NCBI GenBank assembly: GCA_037719575.1
Contig: JBBJMF010000007.1
Location: 1-51,707 of the forward strand
Reading direction: 5' to 3'
Source: JAWWPG01 sp037719575
GTDB lineage: Bacteria > Actinomycetota > Actinomycetes > Propionibacteriales > Nocardioidaceae
Length of the DNA stretch: 51,707 nucleotides
Shown piece by piece: positions 35,394 to 43,412 of this stretch. The translations under genes and the position numbers were made by a program. Position 1 is the stretch's first letter; every line of letters starts with the position of its first letter. A model generated the notes under the pieces. That model ran no database searches and was not told the DNA's origin. It saw only the letters and a list, made by a program, of their open reading frames with translations.

Positions 35394-36272
35394 TCAGCTC
35401 TCGAACGCCGCGAGCGCGGGCGGGAGCTGGTCCGCGCCACCTGCGTCGAGCTTGGGGGTCGTGTTCACGAGCTCGCTGAACACCAGGAAGCGGAACGTCG
35501 AGGCCCAGCGGGGATGGCAGGTGGTCAGCGTCATCATCTGCTTGGTGGGCGGGTTCCCGAGGTCGAGCGGGTTCGGGTCCAGCGCCCAGCCGGAGCTGAT
35601 CGGCACCGGATATCTGATGCCGTCGTCGACGATCTCGTACGTGTACCACTGCGTCGCGGTCTCGACCACGACCGGGTCGCCCGTCTCGAGCTCCTCGAAC
35701 TGCGCGAACGGCTCGCCGTGGGTCGCGCGGTGGCCGGCGACGGCGAAGTTGCCGACCTCGCCGGGCAGCGCGGTTTCCGGGTAGTGGCCCGGCCCCCGTG
35801 TGAGGTTGTCCTCGTCGATGCCCTCAACGACCGCCCAGGCATAGCTCGGGCCGAAGCGCGGGATGCGGAGGATCGCGACGCCGTCCCCGATCTCGACGTC
35901 GGCCAGCCCTGGCGGCTCCTCGGGCGCGCCCGGCGTCGACGGGGCACCCGGTGCGCCGGTCGCGCCCGGCTGACCAGGCTGCAGCGGTTGCTGCTCCCAC
36001 TGGTTGGCGAGCTCGTCCTTGAGCGCGGCCTGCTGGTTGCCCGTCTCCACCCCGGTCCACCAGAGCGTGTACGCCACGAACAGCAGCAGCAGCGCACCGA
36101 CCGTGAGCAGGAGCTCGCCGAACGCGTGGGTCACCCGGGCGAGCACGCGCGGGCGGCGTCGATGGTTCGACCTGGGCGGGACAGCGGAGGTCGAGCGCCC
36201 CGCGGTTGCCCGGCCCGCGGCCACGTCCTCGCTCGAAGCGAGGTACTCCGGCCACCGGTCGTCGTCGGTCAC
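35394..36272 (-). CDS. Class E sortase
   Basis: 292 residues. A cytoplasmic N-terminal tail, one transmembrane helix (about 52-72), a Gly/Pro/Ala-rich linker (PGQPGATGAPGAP), then the sortase barrel. Catalytic His in FAVAGHRATHG, Cys in MMTLTTCHPRW, Arg in STFRFLV: the TLxTC and the TLTTCHP context mark class E. Sortases anchor proteins to peptidoglycan at LAxTG-like signals. No substrate gene is seen in this window. Confidence 0.92.
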   Translation of the reverse strand: MTDDDRWPEYLASSEDVAAGRATAGRSTSAVPPRSNHRRRPRVLARVTHAFGELLLTVGALLLLFVAYTLWWTGVETGNQQAALKDELANQWEQQPLQPGQPGATGAPGAPSTPGAPEEPPGLADVEIGDGVAILRIPRFGPSYAWAVVEGIDEDNLTRGPGHYPETALPGEVGNFAVAGHRATHGEPFAQFEELETGDPVVVETATQWYTYEIVDDGIRYPVPISSGWALDPNPLDLGNPPTKQMMTLTTCHPRWASTFRFLVFSELVNTTPKLDAGGADQLPPALAAFES

Positions 36273-36375
36273 GCTGTCACCTGAGCTTCTCCGGTCCGGT
36301 CGTCGGTCTGCGGTCGTACCCGCCTGGGTTGGTCGCCGGCTGCCCCCGTCAGCTGGGCCCGTCGACCTGTGCCGG

Positions 36376-37113
36376 TCAGCCGGTCGCCGCCCACCGCAGC
36401 GACAACGATCCCTCGTACGGAGGCATCGTGGTGTCCGGCTGCTCGGTCACGTCGTAGCCGAGGCCGAGCTCGCGGACGTACTCGCGGTAGATGGTAACCG
36501 CCGCCGATGAGTCCAACGCGTCCTGCAGCGCGTCGGGGTCGCCGACGGCCGCGATCGAGTACGGCGGCGAGTAGGTCCGGCCGTGCAGGCTCAGCACGCT
36601 GCCGACGCACCGGACGGCGCTGGTCCCGATCACGCGCTGGCCCATGATCGTCATGGCCTCGGCGCCGCCCGCCCACAGCGCGTTGACGACCGCCTCGATG
36701 TCTTGCTGGTGCACCACGAAGTCGTCGAGCGACAGCCCGTCCAGCGCGGCGGTGTCCTCCGGCGCGTCGGGTGAGTCGTCGAGCATGATCGTGAGCCCCG
36801 GGCCCCGCACGCCGGTGAGCCCGGCGCCGGCTGCCAGCCGCTCGGTCTCGGCCCGCACGGTCTCCAGCTCGGCCGAGGTCTGGTCCCCGGTCGCAGCGGC
36901 CAGCTGGTCGCGCAGGTCCCCGACCTCGCCCTCGAGCGTGCGCACGGTGCGCTCGCGGTCGCGGATGAGGTCCGCGAGCTCGGTGCGGCCAGTGGCGCGC
37001 AGGTCGGTCCCGTTGGCGGTGATCGCAGAGGTGGAGAAGAGCAGCCCGGCCAGGACGAACACGACCAGCGCGGCGCCGCGGCCCGTACGGAGGCCGGACC
37101 GGTCGTCGTCCAC
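36376..37113 (-). CDS. DUF881 membrane protein
   Basis: 245 residues from GTG 37113, with GGGGAGG upstream. An N-terminal transmembrane segment (AALVVFVLAGLLFSTSA) is followed by a coiled coil (RTELADLIRDRERTVRTL) and the DUF881 domain: GPGLTIMLDDSP, QQDIEAVVNALWAGGAEAM, GQRVIGTSAVRCVG. The family is conserved next to sortase and crgA in actinobacteria and near division genes in Firmicutes; its function is not settled. The first 120 bases of a longer possible frame are rejected as start. Confidence 0.88.
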   Translation of the reverse strand: MDDDRSGLRTGRGAALVVFVLAGLLFSTSAITANGTDLRATGRTELADLIRDRERTVRTLEGEVGDLRDQLAAATGDQTSAELETVRAETERLAAGAGLTGVRGPGLTIMLDDSPDAPEDTAALDGLSLDDFVVHQQDIEAVVNALWAGGAEAMTIMGQRVIGTSAVRCVGSVLSLHGRTYSPPYSIAAVGDPDALQDALDSSAAVTIYREYVRELGLGYDVTEQPDTTMPPYEGSLSLRWAATG

Positions 37114-37240
37114 CGTGCCTCCCCGCGTTCGTCGGCCCCAACGGGGACCCCGACTACGATAGGCCGCTGCGCGCGTTCGTACGCGCCTCCGCGACCCAAC
37201 CGGACGATCCCAGCCCCGAAGCCCGAAGCCAGGAGACCCG

Positions 37241-37489
37241 ATGCCCGAGCCGAGCAGCCGGAAGCAGTTCACGTACACGCCACCGCCGAAGAAGGCACCC
37301 GGCCCGCCGCGGCTGCAGACGTGGGTGGCGCCGACGATGGTCGTGCTGCTCGTGCTCGGCCTCGTCTGGGTCGTCGTCTACTACGTGACCCAGGCCGCGT
37401 ACCCGGTCGCCGCGCTCGACGACTGGAACCTCCTGGTCGGCCTGGGCCTGATCGCCGCTGGTTGCGTCACCGCCACGAAGTGGCGCTGA
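37241..37489 (+). CDS. crgA: CrgA: cell division protein
   Basis: 82 residues from ATG 37241 after an AGGAGA site. KQFTYTPPPKKA, two transmembrane helices (about 29-50 and 63-79) and NLLVGLGLIAAGCVTATKWR are hallmarks of CrgA. It links FtsZ-ring proteins with wall synthases (FtsI, PbpA) in mycobacteria and inhibits Z-ring formation in Streptomyces. Confidence 0.93.
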   Translation: MPEPSSRKQFTYTPPPKKAPGPPRLQTWVAPTMVVLLVLGLVWVVVYYVTQAAYPVAALDDWNLLVGLGLIAAGCVTATKWR

Positions 37490-37514
37490 GCACCACCTGC
37501 ACGACCTGGGAAAG

Positions 37515-37546
37515 TTATCCCCACTGTGGACAGAGCCTGTGGAGAA
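37515..37546. promoter_or_regulatory. Cluster of three DnaA-box-like 9-mers
   Basis: TTATCCCCA at 37515-37523 on plus; TGTGGACAG at 37525-37533 and TGTGGAGAA at 37538-37546, read on minus as CTGTCCACA and TTCTCCACA. Each differs by one base from the actinobacterial DnaA box TT(G/A)TCCACA. They lie between crgA and the convergent rhomboid gene, about 14 kb from recF. Could bind DnaA or act as a terminator hairpin. Confidence 0.45.
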
Positions 37547-37573
37547 CTACAGCGGTGTGATTCGGTGCGCGTA

Positions 37574-38476
37574 TCAGCCAGTCAGCTGGCCGGTGCGCAC
37601 CACGACCACCACCGCGATGATCGCGAGCGCGACGACGAATCCCGCCACCTGGATCTGCGTACGCCGCTCGCGCGGCGCGTAGGCGAGCCCGGCGCCGACG
37701 AGCATCCCGATCAGCAGGCCACCGAGGTGCGCCTTCCAGTCGATGCCGGCGAACTGGAAGCCGATGAAGGCGTTGATCGCCAGCAGGACGAACAGCGGCC
37801 GGAGGTCGTACTGCAACCGCCGCATCACCGGGAGCAGCGCTCCGAGCAGGGCGAAGATCGCCCCGGACGCACCGACCGACGAGAAGATGAACCGTCCGTC
37901 GATCAGCGGGGCGTTCAACGCGTACGAGGCCGCGCTGCCGCCGAGCGCACCGACGACGTAGAGCGCGAGGAACCGGGACCGGCCCAGCACGGGTTCGAGC
38001 TGCCGCCCGATCACCCACAACGAGTACATGTTCACCGCGAGGTGGATCACGTTCCCGTGCACGAGCGCAGCCGAGAGCAGCCGGTAGTACTCACCGTGGA
38101 CGATGCCACCGAAGCGGGGGATGCCCGGGATGCCCGGCAGCATGGACAGCTCGTTGCCGACCGCACCGATCCCGAGCAGGTCCACGCCCGACACCAGGAC
38201 CGTGATCGCGAGCAGCGCGATGGTGACCGGGGTCCCCTCGGCATGGGCGATGCCGCCGAGCGTGGTCCGGGGCGCCCGGATGCTCCGGTTGCCATCGCGG
38301 ACGCACTCCGGGCACTGGACCCCGACCGAGGCCGGGATCTGGCACTCCGGGCAGATCGGTCGGTTGCAGCGCTGGCAGCGTACGTAGGTCTCGCGACCGG
38401 GGTGCCGGTAGCAGGTCGGGACCGTCTCCTCGGGGGCGGCCGGACCCGCTCCCGGAAGGTTCGGTGGTTCGGTCAT
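37574..38476 (-). CDS. Rhomboid-family intramembrane serine protease with N-terminal zinc finger
   Basis: 300 residues. Residues 20-65 hold a B-box-like zinc motif: CYRHPGRETYVRCQRCNRPI, then CPEC and VQCPEC. The rhomboid core has six hydrophobic segments, HGNVIHLAVNMYSL, the serine nucleophile in GASGAIF and the catalytic His in DWKAHLGG. Cleaves transmembrane substrates; natural targets in actinobacteria are largely unknown. Convergent with crgA. Confidence 0.92.
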   Translation of the reverse strand: MTEPPNLPGAGPAAPEETVPTCYRHPGRETYVRCQRCNRPICPECQIPASVGVQCPECVRDGNRSIRAPRTTLGGIAHAEGTPVTIALLAITVLVSGVDLLGIGAVGNELSMLPGIPGIPRFGGIVHGEYYRLLSAALVHGNVIHLAVNMYSLWVIGRQLEPVLGRSRFLALYVVGALGGSAASYALNAPLIDGRFIFSSVGASGAIFALLGALLPVMRRLQYDLRPLFVLLAINAFIGFQFAGIDWKAHLGGLLIGMLVGAGLAYAPRERRTQIQVAGFVVALAIIAVVVVVRTGQLTG

Positions 38477-38505
38477 CGCTCGACGCTCAGGCGGGCCGGG
38501 CCCGC

Positions 38506-39060
38506 CTAGGAGTCGCGCCGCTCGATCGTGACGGACTTCAGCACGACCGGCTCGAGCGGGCGGTCACCCCGGGCGGTGGGCACGCTCGCGATCGCATCGA
38601 CGACCTTGCGGCTGGCGTCGTCGGCGACCTCGCCGAAGATCGTGTGCTTGCGGTTGAGGTGCGCCGGCGTGCCGACCGTGATGAAGAACTGGGAGCCGTT
38701 CGTGCCTCGCCCGCCTTGCGAGCCGGCGTTCGCCATGGCGAGGAGGTATGGCCGGTCGAAGACGAGCTCGGGGTGGATCTCGTCGTCGAACTTGTAGCCG
38801 GGGCCGCCCATGCCGGAACCGAGCGGGTCACCGCCCTGGATCATGAAGCCGGAGATCACGCGGTGGAAGACCAGCCCGTCGTACAGCTTGGCGCTCGTCT
38901 TCTGCCGCGTGCTCGGGTCGGTCCACTCCCGCGTGCCCTCGGCGAGCTCGACGAAGTTCCGGACCGTCTTCGGGGCGTGGTTCTGGAACAGCTGGATCTT
39001 GATCTGACCCTTGGAGGTGTCCAGGGTCGCGTAGAGCTCTTCGGCCACGGTGAGGCTCAT
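38506..39060 (-). CDS. ppiA: Cyclophilin-type peptidyl-prolyl isomerase
   Basis: 184 residues. Conserved cyclophilin segments: HAPKTVRNFVELAEG, FHRVISGFMIQGGDP with the catalytic Arg, GTNGSQFFI and KHTIFGEV. Catalyses cis-trans isomerisation of prolyl bonds; no signal peptide, so cytoplasmic. Located as in other actinobacteria next to the rhomboid gene. Confidence 0.94.
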   Translation of the reverse strand: MSLTVAEELYATLDTSKGQIKIQLFQNHAPKTVRNFVELAEGTREWTDPSTRQKTSAKLYDGLVFHRVISGFMIQGGDPLGSGMGGPGYKFDDEIHPELVFDRPYLLAMANAGSQGGRGTNGSQFFITVGTPAHLNRKHTIFGEVADDASRKVVDAIASVPTARGDRPLEPVVLKSVTIERRDS

Positions 39061-39250
39061 CTCAACTCGTCGGTCGACACATCGGTCAACGCATCGGGGT
39101 GGTTGGGCGGTGCGGATCTGGGTACCGGGTGCGATGGCCCCTCAGCCGGCGCAGGTCCTCGATCCTCGCACAGGCCGGTACGGCAGGATGGGGCCCGACC
39201 GGTCGACCGGTTGGCCGGCAGACGACGGCACCACCCCCAAGGAGGTTCCG

Positions 39251-40144
39251 GTGCGCTGGAACAGGTTCGGCAAGCAGTCCGACGACGCCAAGGCCGCGGT
39301 TCTCGACGCAGCCCATCGCCAGGCACAGGTGGCTGCCGACGTCAAAGAGCGCCTGGCTCCGGCCGCCGAGGACGTCCGCGCCCGTGTCGCCGACGCCCGT
39401 GACCGGGTCACCCCGGTCGTCGCCGACGCCCGGGAGCGGGTCGCCCCGATGGTGGCCGAGGCCCGCGAGCGCGGCAGCGTGTACGTCGAGCAGGCCCGGG
39501 ACTGGGCCGCGCCGCGCCTCGACGAGGCCAAGCACCGCGCCGCGCCGCTCGTCGCGGGCGCGATGGCAACCGTCGTGCCGAGGCTCGAGCACGCGCTCGA
39601 AGACGCCTCGAGCCGGATCGCGGCCGCCCTCGAGTCCACCTCGCCGGCCCGCGACGAGCTGAGCCGCCGGGGCACTGCGGCGGTCGCCGCGCTCAAGGGT
39701 GAGCTCGCCGTGCCCGAGTCCAAGCCCCGGTGGGGCCGTCGACTGCTGCTCGTCGGCCTGCTGGCCGGGATCGGCGCCGCGGTGTTCGCGTTCTTCCGGC
39801 GCAAGGACGACGACGACTCGTGGATCACCGCCGAGTCCACCTACGCCACCACCAACGGCGCGTCCTCCGCCTCGACCGGAGCGACCTCCGACCCCGACGC
39901 CGCGGATGGACCGCTTCGCGACAAGCGCCGGCACGACCGGCATGACATCGAGGGCACCAAGGCGAGCGAGGTCAGCGGCGGGACGTACGAGCCGGCCGAC
40001 AACCTCGAGGACCATGCTGTCGACGAGACCGACGACCCGGGCGGCGCCGGTTTCGACGAGGCGGCAGCTGACGCCACCGAGGAGCCCAAGGCGCCGACGA
40101 CACCGGACCACCCGGCCGAGCGCACGACTCCCAAGGACGCCTGA
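39251..40144 (+). CDS. DUF5324-like membrane-anchored protein with apolipoprotein-like repeats
   Basis: 297 residues from GTG 39251, fixed by AAGGAGG upstream. Residues 10-150 are a long amphipathic helix with about 11-residue repeats (RVTPVVADARERVAP, MVAEARERG), rich in Ala, Arg and Glu. A transmembrane helix (LLLVGLLAGIGAAVFAFF) ends in RRKDDDD, and an acidic hydrophilic tail follows. Streptomyces homologues labelled DUF5324 sit at the same place beside ppiA. Role unknown; the helical repeats could bind membranes. Confidence 0.75.
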   Translation: MRWNRFGKQSDDAKAAVLDAAHRQAQVAADVKERLAPAAEDVRARVADARDRVTPVVADARERVAPMVAEARERGSVYVEQARDWAAPRLDEAKHRAAPLVAGAMATVVPRLEHALEDASSRIAAALESTSPARDELSRRGTAAVAALKGELAVPESKPRWGRRLLLVGLLAGIGAAVFAFFRRKDDDDSWITAESTYATTNGASSASTGATSDPDAADGPLRDKRRHDRHDIEGTKASEVSGGTYEPADNLEDHAVDETDDPGGAGFDEAAADATEEPKAPTTPDHPAERTTPKDA

Positions 40145-40194
40145 CCGCCGAAATCCAGTGGCCGGGGGACCGCCCGGGCTGGACGCTGGCGCAC

Positions 40195-41193
40195 ATGGGA
40201 ACCGACGCTTCACTTCCGCCCGGGCACGTGCTGCAGCGCCCGCGCGTGGCCGAGGTGGACGACATGCTCGCGCTGGTCCACGCCTGCGACATCGCGGCAG
40301 TCGGCTTCGCGGACTCCTCCGCCGACGACGTACGGGAGTGGTTCGAGGCGCCGTTCACCCGGCCCGACGCCGACGGCTGGACCGTGCGCGACGGCCACGG
40401 CCGGCTAGCGGCCTGGGTGTACGTGGAGAGCTCGTACGGCGAGCGGGGCGAGAACGGCACGACCTACATCCACCCCGCGGCCGACGCGGGGCTGCACCGT
40501 CCGCTCGTGGACCTGCTGGTAGCGCGGTGCGGCGAGCGGGCCGCGGAAGCCGGCCGGCCAGACCACGAGCTCGTGTTCTGGTGCACGAACGAGCCGTTGC
40601 TCGTCGCAGCGGTCGTTGCCGCCGGCGGGCACAAGGCCCGTACCTTCGCCCGGATGCGGCGCGACCTCGACGGCACCGAGGGCGGGTTGCCGGTCCCGGA
40701 CGGGGTGCGCATCGGCGGCGTCGACCCGGACGACGGGGCGCAGATGCGTGCGTTCCACGCTGTCTACGTCGACTCGTTCACCGGGCACTACGGCGTCGAC
40801 CCGAGCACGTACGAGGCCTGGCGGGCGAACGTCGCCGCGGCAGCCGGCACGCCGTACGAGCAGTGGCTGGTCGCCCGGGTGGACGGCGCGGTCGTCGGTG
40901 TCCTGCAGGCCGCGGACCGGTCCGCAGACGGTGGCGGATGGGTCCGCAATCTCGGTGTGCTGACCGCGCACCGCGGCCGCGGCATCGCCCGCGTGCTGCT
41001 CGACCGTGCCTTTGCCACGTTCCACGCCCGGGGCTTCACCTGGGCCGGGCTCGGCGTGGACCGGGCGAACGAGACCGGCGCCCACCGCCTGTACGAGTCC
41101 GCCGGCATGCGCCTTCTGTTCCAGGCCGACGCCTGGGAGCTCATCGTCCCGGCTGCGACGACCACCACCCCCGCCGTCGGAGGCCCACGGTAG
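40195..41193 (+). CDS. Tandem GNAT-family N-acetyltransferase
   Basis: 332 residues from ATG 40195. Two GNAT units: a degenerate one at 15-150 and a conserved one at 170-330 with the acetyl-CoA loop NLGVLTAHRGRGIARVLL (R/QxxGxG/A) and ERGFTW-like strand (HARGFTWAGLGVDRANETG). Resembles MshD-type and enhanced GNAT proteins of actinobacteria; substrate unknown. Confidence 0.85.
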   Translation: MGTDASLPPGHVLQRPRVAEVDDMLALVHACDIAAVGFADSSADDVREWFEAPFTRPDADGWTVRDGHGRLAAWVYVESSYGERGENGTTYIHPAADAGLHRPLVDLLVARCGERAAEAGRPDHELVFWCTNEPLLVAAVVAAGGHKARTFARMRRDLDGTEGGLPVPDGVRIGGVDPDDGAQMRAFHAVYVDSFTGHYGVDPSTYEAWRANVAAAAGTPYEQWLVARVDGAVVGVLQAADRSADGGGWVRNLGVLTAHRGRGIARVLLDRAFATFHARGFTWAGLGVDRANETGAHRLYESAGMRLLFQADAWELIVPAATTTTPAVGGPR

Positions 41194-41236
41194 GCATGAC
41201 GGGCCGGCGCCGGATGCCGGCGCGAGAGGAGCTCCC

Positions 41237-41812
41237 ATGCGGTGGGACGACCTGGTCCGCCGCCAGCCGGCGCTGGCCGAGATAGCGCGGGAGCGCCTGG
41301 TCGCACCTGGGGTGGTGCTGGTGGCCACGATCCGACGCGACGGCACCCCGCGGCTGAGCCCGGTCGAGCCGCTCGTCCTCGACGGCGACCTGTGGTTGGC
41401 GATGCTCCGGGGTTCGGTCAAGGCCGCCGACCTCGCCCGTGACTCCCGGGTGCTCGTGCACAGCATCGTCACCAGCCGGGACGGAAGACTCGGCGAAGTC
41501 AAGTTGCGCGGGACGGCCGTGCCCGTCGACGACGAGCAGGTGCAGCGCCGGTACGCGGAGGCGGTGACCGCCGAGCTCGGCTGGCAACCGGAGGTCGGCC
41601 GGTTCCACCTGTTTCGGGTGGAGCTCGACGACGTGACGTACCTGCGCTACGACGACGCGAACGGGGACCAGTACCTCGTCCGGTGGCCGCAGAATCGCGA
41701 GGTCGTCCGGCGCGGGACTTCCGCGACGACTCTCGGCCCGCCCGAGCCCGCTTATGACGTGCTCGTTCCGGAGCCGCCACCCACCAGTTCGTCAACGGGC
41801 AAAAGTCGTTGA
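41237..41812 (+). CDS. Pyridoxamine 5'-phosphate oxidase-family flavin/F420-binding protein
   Basis: 191 residues from ATG 41237, with AGAGGAG upstream. Split-barrel fold signature: LVATIRRDGTPRLSPVEPL, DGDLWLAMLRGSVKAADLARD, RVLVHSIV. These proteins bind FMN, F420 or heme and reduce or oxidise small molecules. The gene follows the GNAT gene in the same direction after 43 bases. Substrate unknown. Confidence 0.85.
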   Translation: MRWDDLVRRQPALAEIARERLVAPGVVLVATIRRDGTPRLSPVEPLVLDGDLWLAMLRGSVKAADLARDSRVLVHSIVTSRDGRLGEVKLRGTAVPVDDEQVQRRYAEAVTAELGWQPEVGRFHLFRVELDDVTYLRYDDANGDQYLVRWPQNREVVRRGTSATTLGPPEPAYDVLVPEPPPTSSSTGKSR

Positions 41813-41855
41813 CGATCGGGCGGCATCGTCAAATTCATCGTCAAAGGCGGGTTGA

Positions 41856-42266
41856 TCAGCTCGGCAGGGCGACGACCGCGTCCACCTCGACGAGGAACTC
41901 CGGCCGGAACAGCGCGGCCACCTGCACGAGCGTGCTGGCCGGGTTCGGGACCTCCCCGAGGGCGGGGCGGAGCACCTCGTCACGCGCGTCCCGGATCGCC
42001 TGGACCTGCGTGACGTCGACGACGTACCAGCCGAGCTTGGCGACGTCCTGCCAGCTCGCGCCCAGGGCGTCGAGGACCAGTTCGAGGTTTGCCAGTGCCT
42101 GCCGGGTCTGGGCGCCGAGGTCGCCGGCACCGACGAGATTCCCGTCGGCGTCGACGGCAACCTGACCAGCCAGAAACGCCGTCCGGCCCATCGTCACCAC
42201 GGCGTGTGAGTACCCGGGCCCGGGCGCGAGCCCGTCAGCCTCGGTGATGCGGTCGAATGTCGGCAC
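41856..42266 (-). CDS. RidA-family enamine/imine deaminase-like protein
   Basis: 136 residues from GTG 42266. Matches the RidA family: GPGYSHAVVTMGRTAFLAGQ, LGAQTRQALANLELVLDALG, and LVQVAALFRPEFLVEVDAVV. The usual Arg-Val/Glu near the C-terminus (RxxVEV, here FLVEVD) keeps the Glu but lacks the arginine of the deaminase subgroup, so catalysis is uncertain. Confidence 0.85.
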   Translation of the reverse strand: MPTFDRITEADGLAPGPGYSHAVVTMGRTAFLAGQVAVDADGNLVGAGDLGAQTRQALANLELVLDALGASWQDVAKLGWYVVDVTQVQAIRDARDEVLRPALGEVPNPASTLVQVAALFRPEFLVEVDAVVALPS

Positions 42267-42402
42267 GTGTGGCCCCCAAGCTCGTTCGGCGTCGCGGTGG
42301 GCGGTGCGGTCCCGGGCACGGTAACCCGTCGGCGCGTTTCGGGAATGGTCCGGTCACCCTGCCCGGTTGCCGGTACACCTTCGATCCCAAAGGAGCGACG
42401 AC

Positions 42403-42927
42403 GTGCCCATCACCAGGCTCAACCACGCGGTGCTCTACGTCCGTGACCTCGAGCGCAGCGTCGCGTTCTACCGAGACGTCCTGGGCTTCCGTCCCCTCGC
42501 TGATATGGCCCCGCTCAAGGGTGCGGCGTTCCTGCAGGCGTCGGGTTCGACGAACGACCATGACCTCGGGCTGTTCGAGGTCGGGCCGGCGGCCGGGCCG
42601 TCCGGCGCCGGGCGGTCCACAGTCGGGCTCTACCACCTCGCCTGGGAGGTCGAGACCCTCGACGACCTCGCCGCCATCGCGGCCCGGCTCCAGGCCGCCG
42701 GCGCCCTCGGCGGAGCGTCGGACCACGCGACGACCAAGGCGCTCTACGCGAAGGACCCGGACGGGATCGAGTTCGAGGTGTCCTGGCTCGTACCGGCCGC
42801 GCTCGTGGACGACGGAGTGCTCGCCGGCCGGACGTCGATCAAGCCGCTCGACCTCGACCGGGAGATCGAACGGTACGGCGGCCAGACCCGAGGCGGTGTC
42901 GGCGTCAGCCACGCGATCGCGCGATGA
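42403..42927 (+). CDS. VOC (glyoxalase/extradiol dioxygenase-like) metalloprotein
   Basis: 174 residues from GTG 42403, preceded by AAAGGAGCG. Two beta-alpha-beta-beta-beta modules: ITRLNHAVLYVRDLERSVAF with metal His, VGLYHLAWEVETLDDL with a second His, and KDPDGIEFEVSWL with Glu. Overall like CatE/catechol 2,3-dioxygenase relatives. Substrate unknown. Confidence 0.87.
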   Translation: MPITRLNHAVLYVRDLERSVAFYRDVLGFRPLADMAPLKGAAFLQASGSTNDHDLGLFEVGPAAGPSGAGRSTVGLYHLAWEVETLDDLAAIAARLQAAGALGGASDHATTKALYAKDPDGIEFEVSWLVPAALVDDGVLAGRTSIKPLDLDREIERYGGQTRGGVGVSHAIAR

Positions 42928-42959
42928 TCACAGTCCCGCCGAGCCCAGTGTGACCGTGG

Positions 42960-43032
42960 TGGAGACGAGGGGACTTGAACCCCTAACCCCTGCCTTGCAA
43001 AGGCAGTGCTCTGCCAGTTGAGCTACGCCCCC
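42960..43032 (-). tRNA. tRNA-Ala (TGC)
   Basis: Acceptor GGGGGCG pairs with CGTCTCC; the anticodon stem-loop GCCTTTGCAAGGC gives TGC. The T arm is AGGGGTTCAAGTCCCCT. CCA not encoded. Located near gyrA as usual. Confidence 0.93.
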
Positions 43033-43042
43033 AGGTGGGGCT

Positions 43043-43162
43043 TCACCGTACGGGGTCGGTCGCCTCGGCCCAGAGGTCCTGCTCCGCGCGGGAGGCCTGC
43101 ACGCGGCGGTAGGCGAAGAGCCCGCCGAGGGCGGCGAGCACGACGGCCAGCAGCTTCTTCAC
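43043..43162 (-). CDS. DLW-39 family small membrane protein
   Basis: 39 residues from GTG 43162 to TGA 43043, the length that gives the family its name. KKLLAVVLAALGGLFAYRRV is a membrane helix, followed by the conserved DLW in RAEQDLWAEAT. Lies between tRNA-Ala and tRNA-Ile downstream of gyrA, its usual place in actinobacteria. Function unknown. Confidence 0.88.
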   Translation of the reverse strand: MKKLLAVVLAALGGLFAYRRVQASRAEQDLWAEATDPVR

Positions 43163-43239
43163 GGTCTCAGGACCTCTCCGTCGGACTTGGCGGTGCCGCC
43201 GGGACCCAGTGGATCTCGGCAGGTCGTACGGGTGCGGGG

Positions 43240-43313
43240 TGGGCCTAAGTGGACTTGAACCACTGACCTCTGCCTTATCAGGGCAGCGCTCTAACCGGCT
43301 GAGCTATAGGCCC
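43240..43313 (-). tRNA. tRNA-Ile (GAT)
   Basis: Acceptor GGGCCTA pairs with TAGGCCC; the anticodon loop CTGATAA gives GAT. The D arm TAGCTCAGCCGGTTAGAGC and the T arm GTGGTTCAAGTCCAC are typical. Paired with tRNA-Ala 208 bases downstream. Confidence 0.93.
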
Positions 43314-43412
43314 CGGCCTTTCGTGCCCGGCCCATCGATGATGTCTGGGCGAGCGGCAAAGGTTACCCCACGGTCACGAAGGTCCCAACGGGGATACCAG
43401 CCGCGCCAGAGG

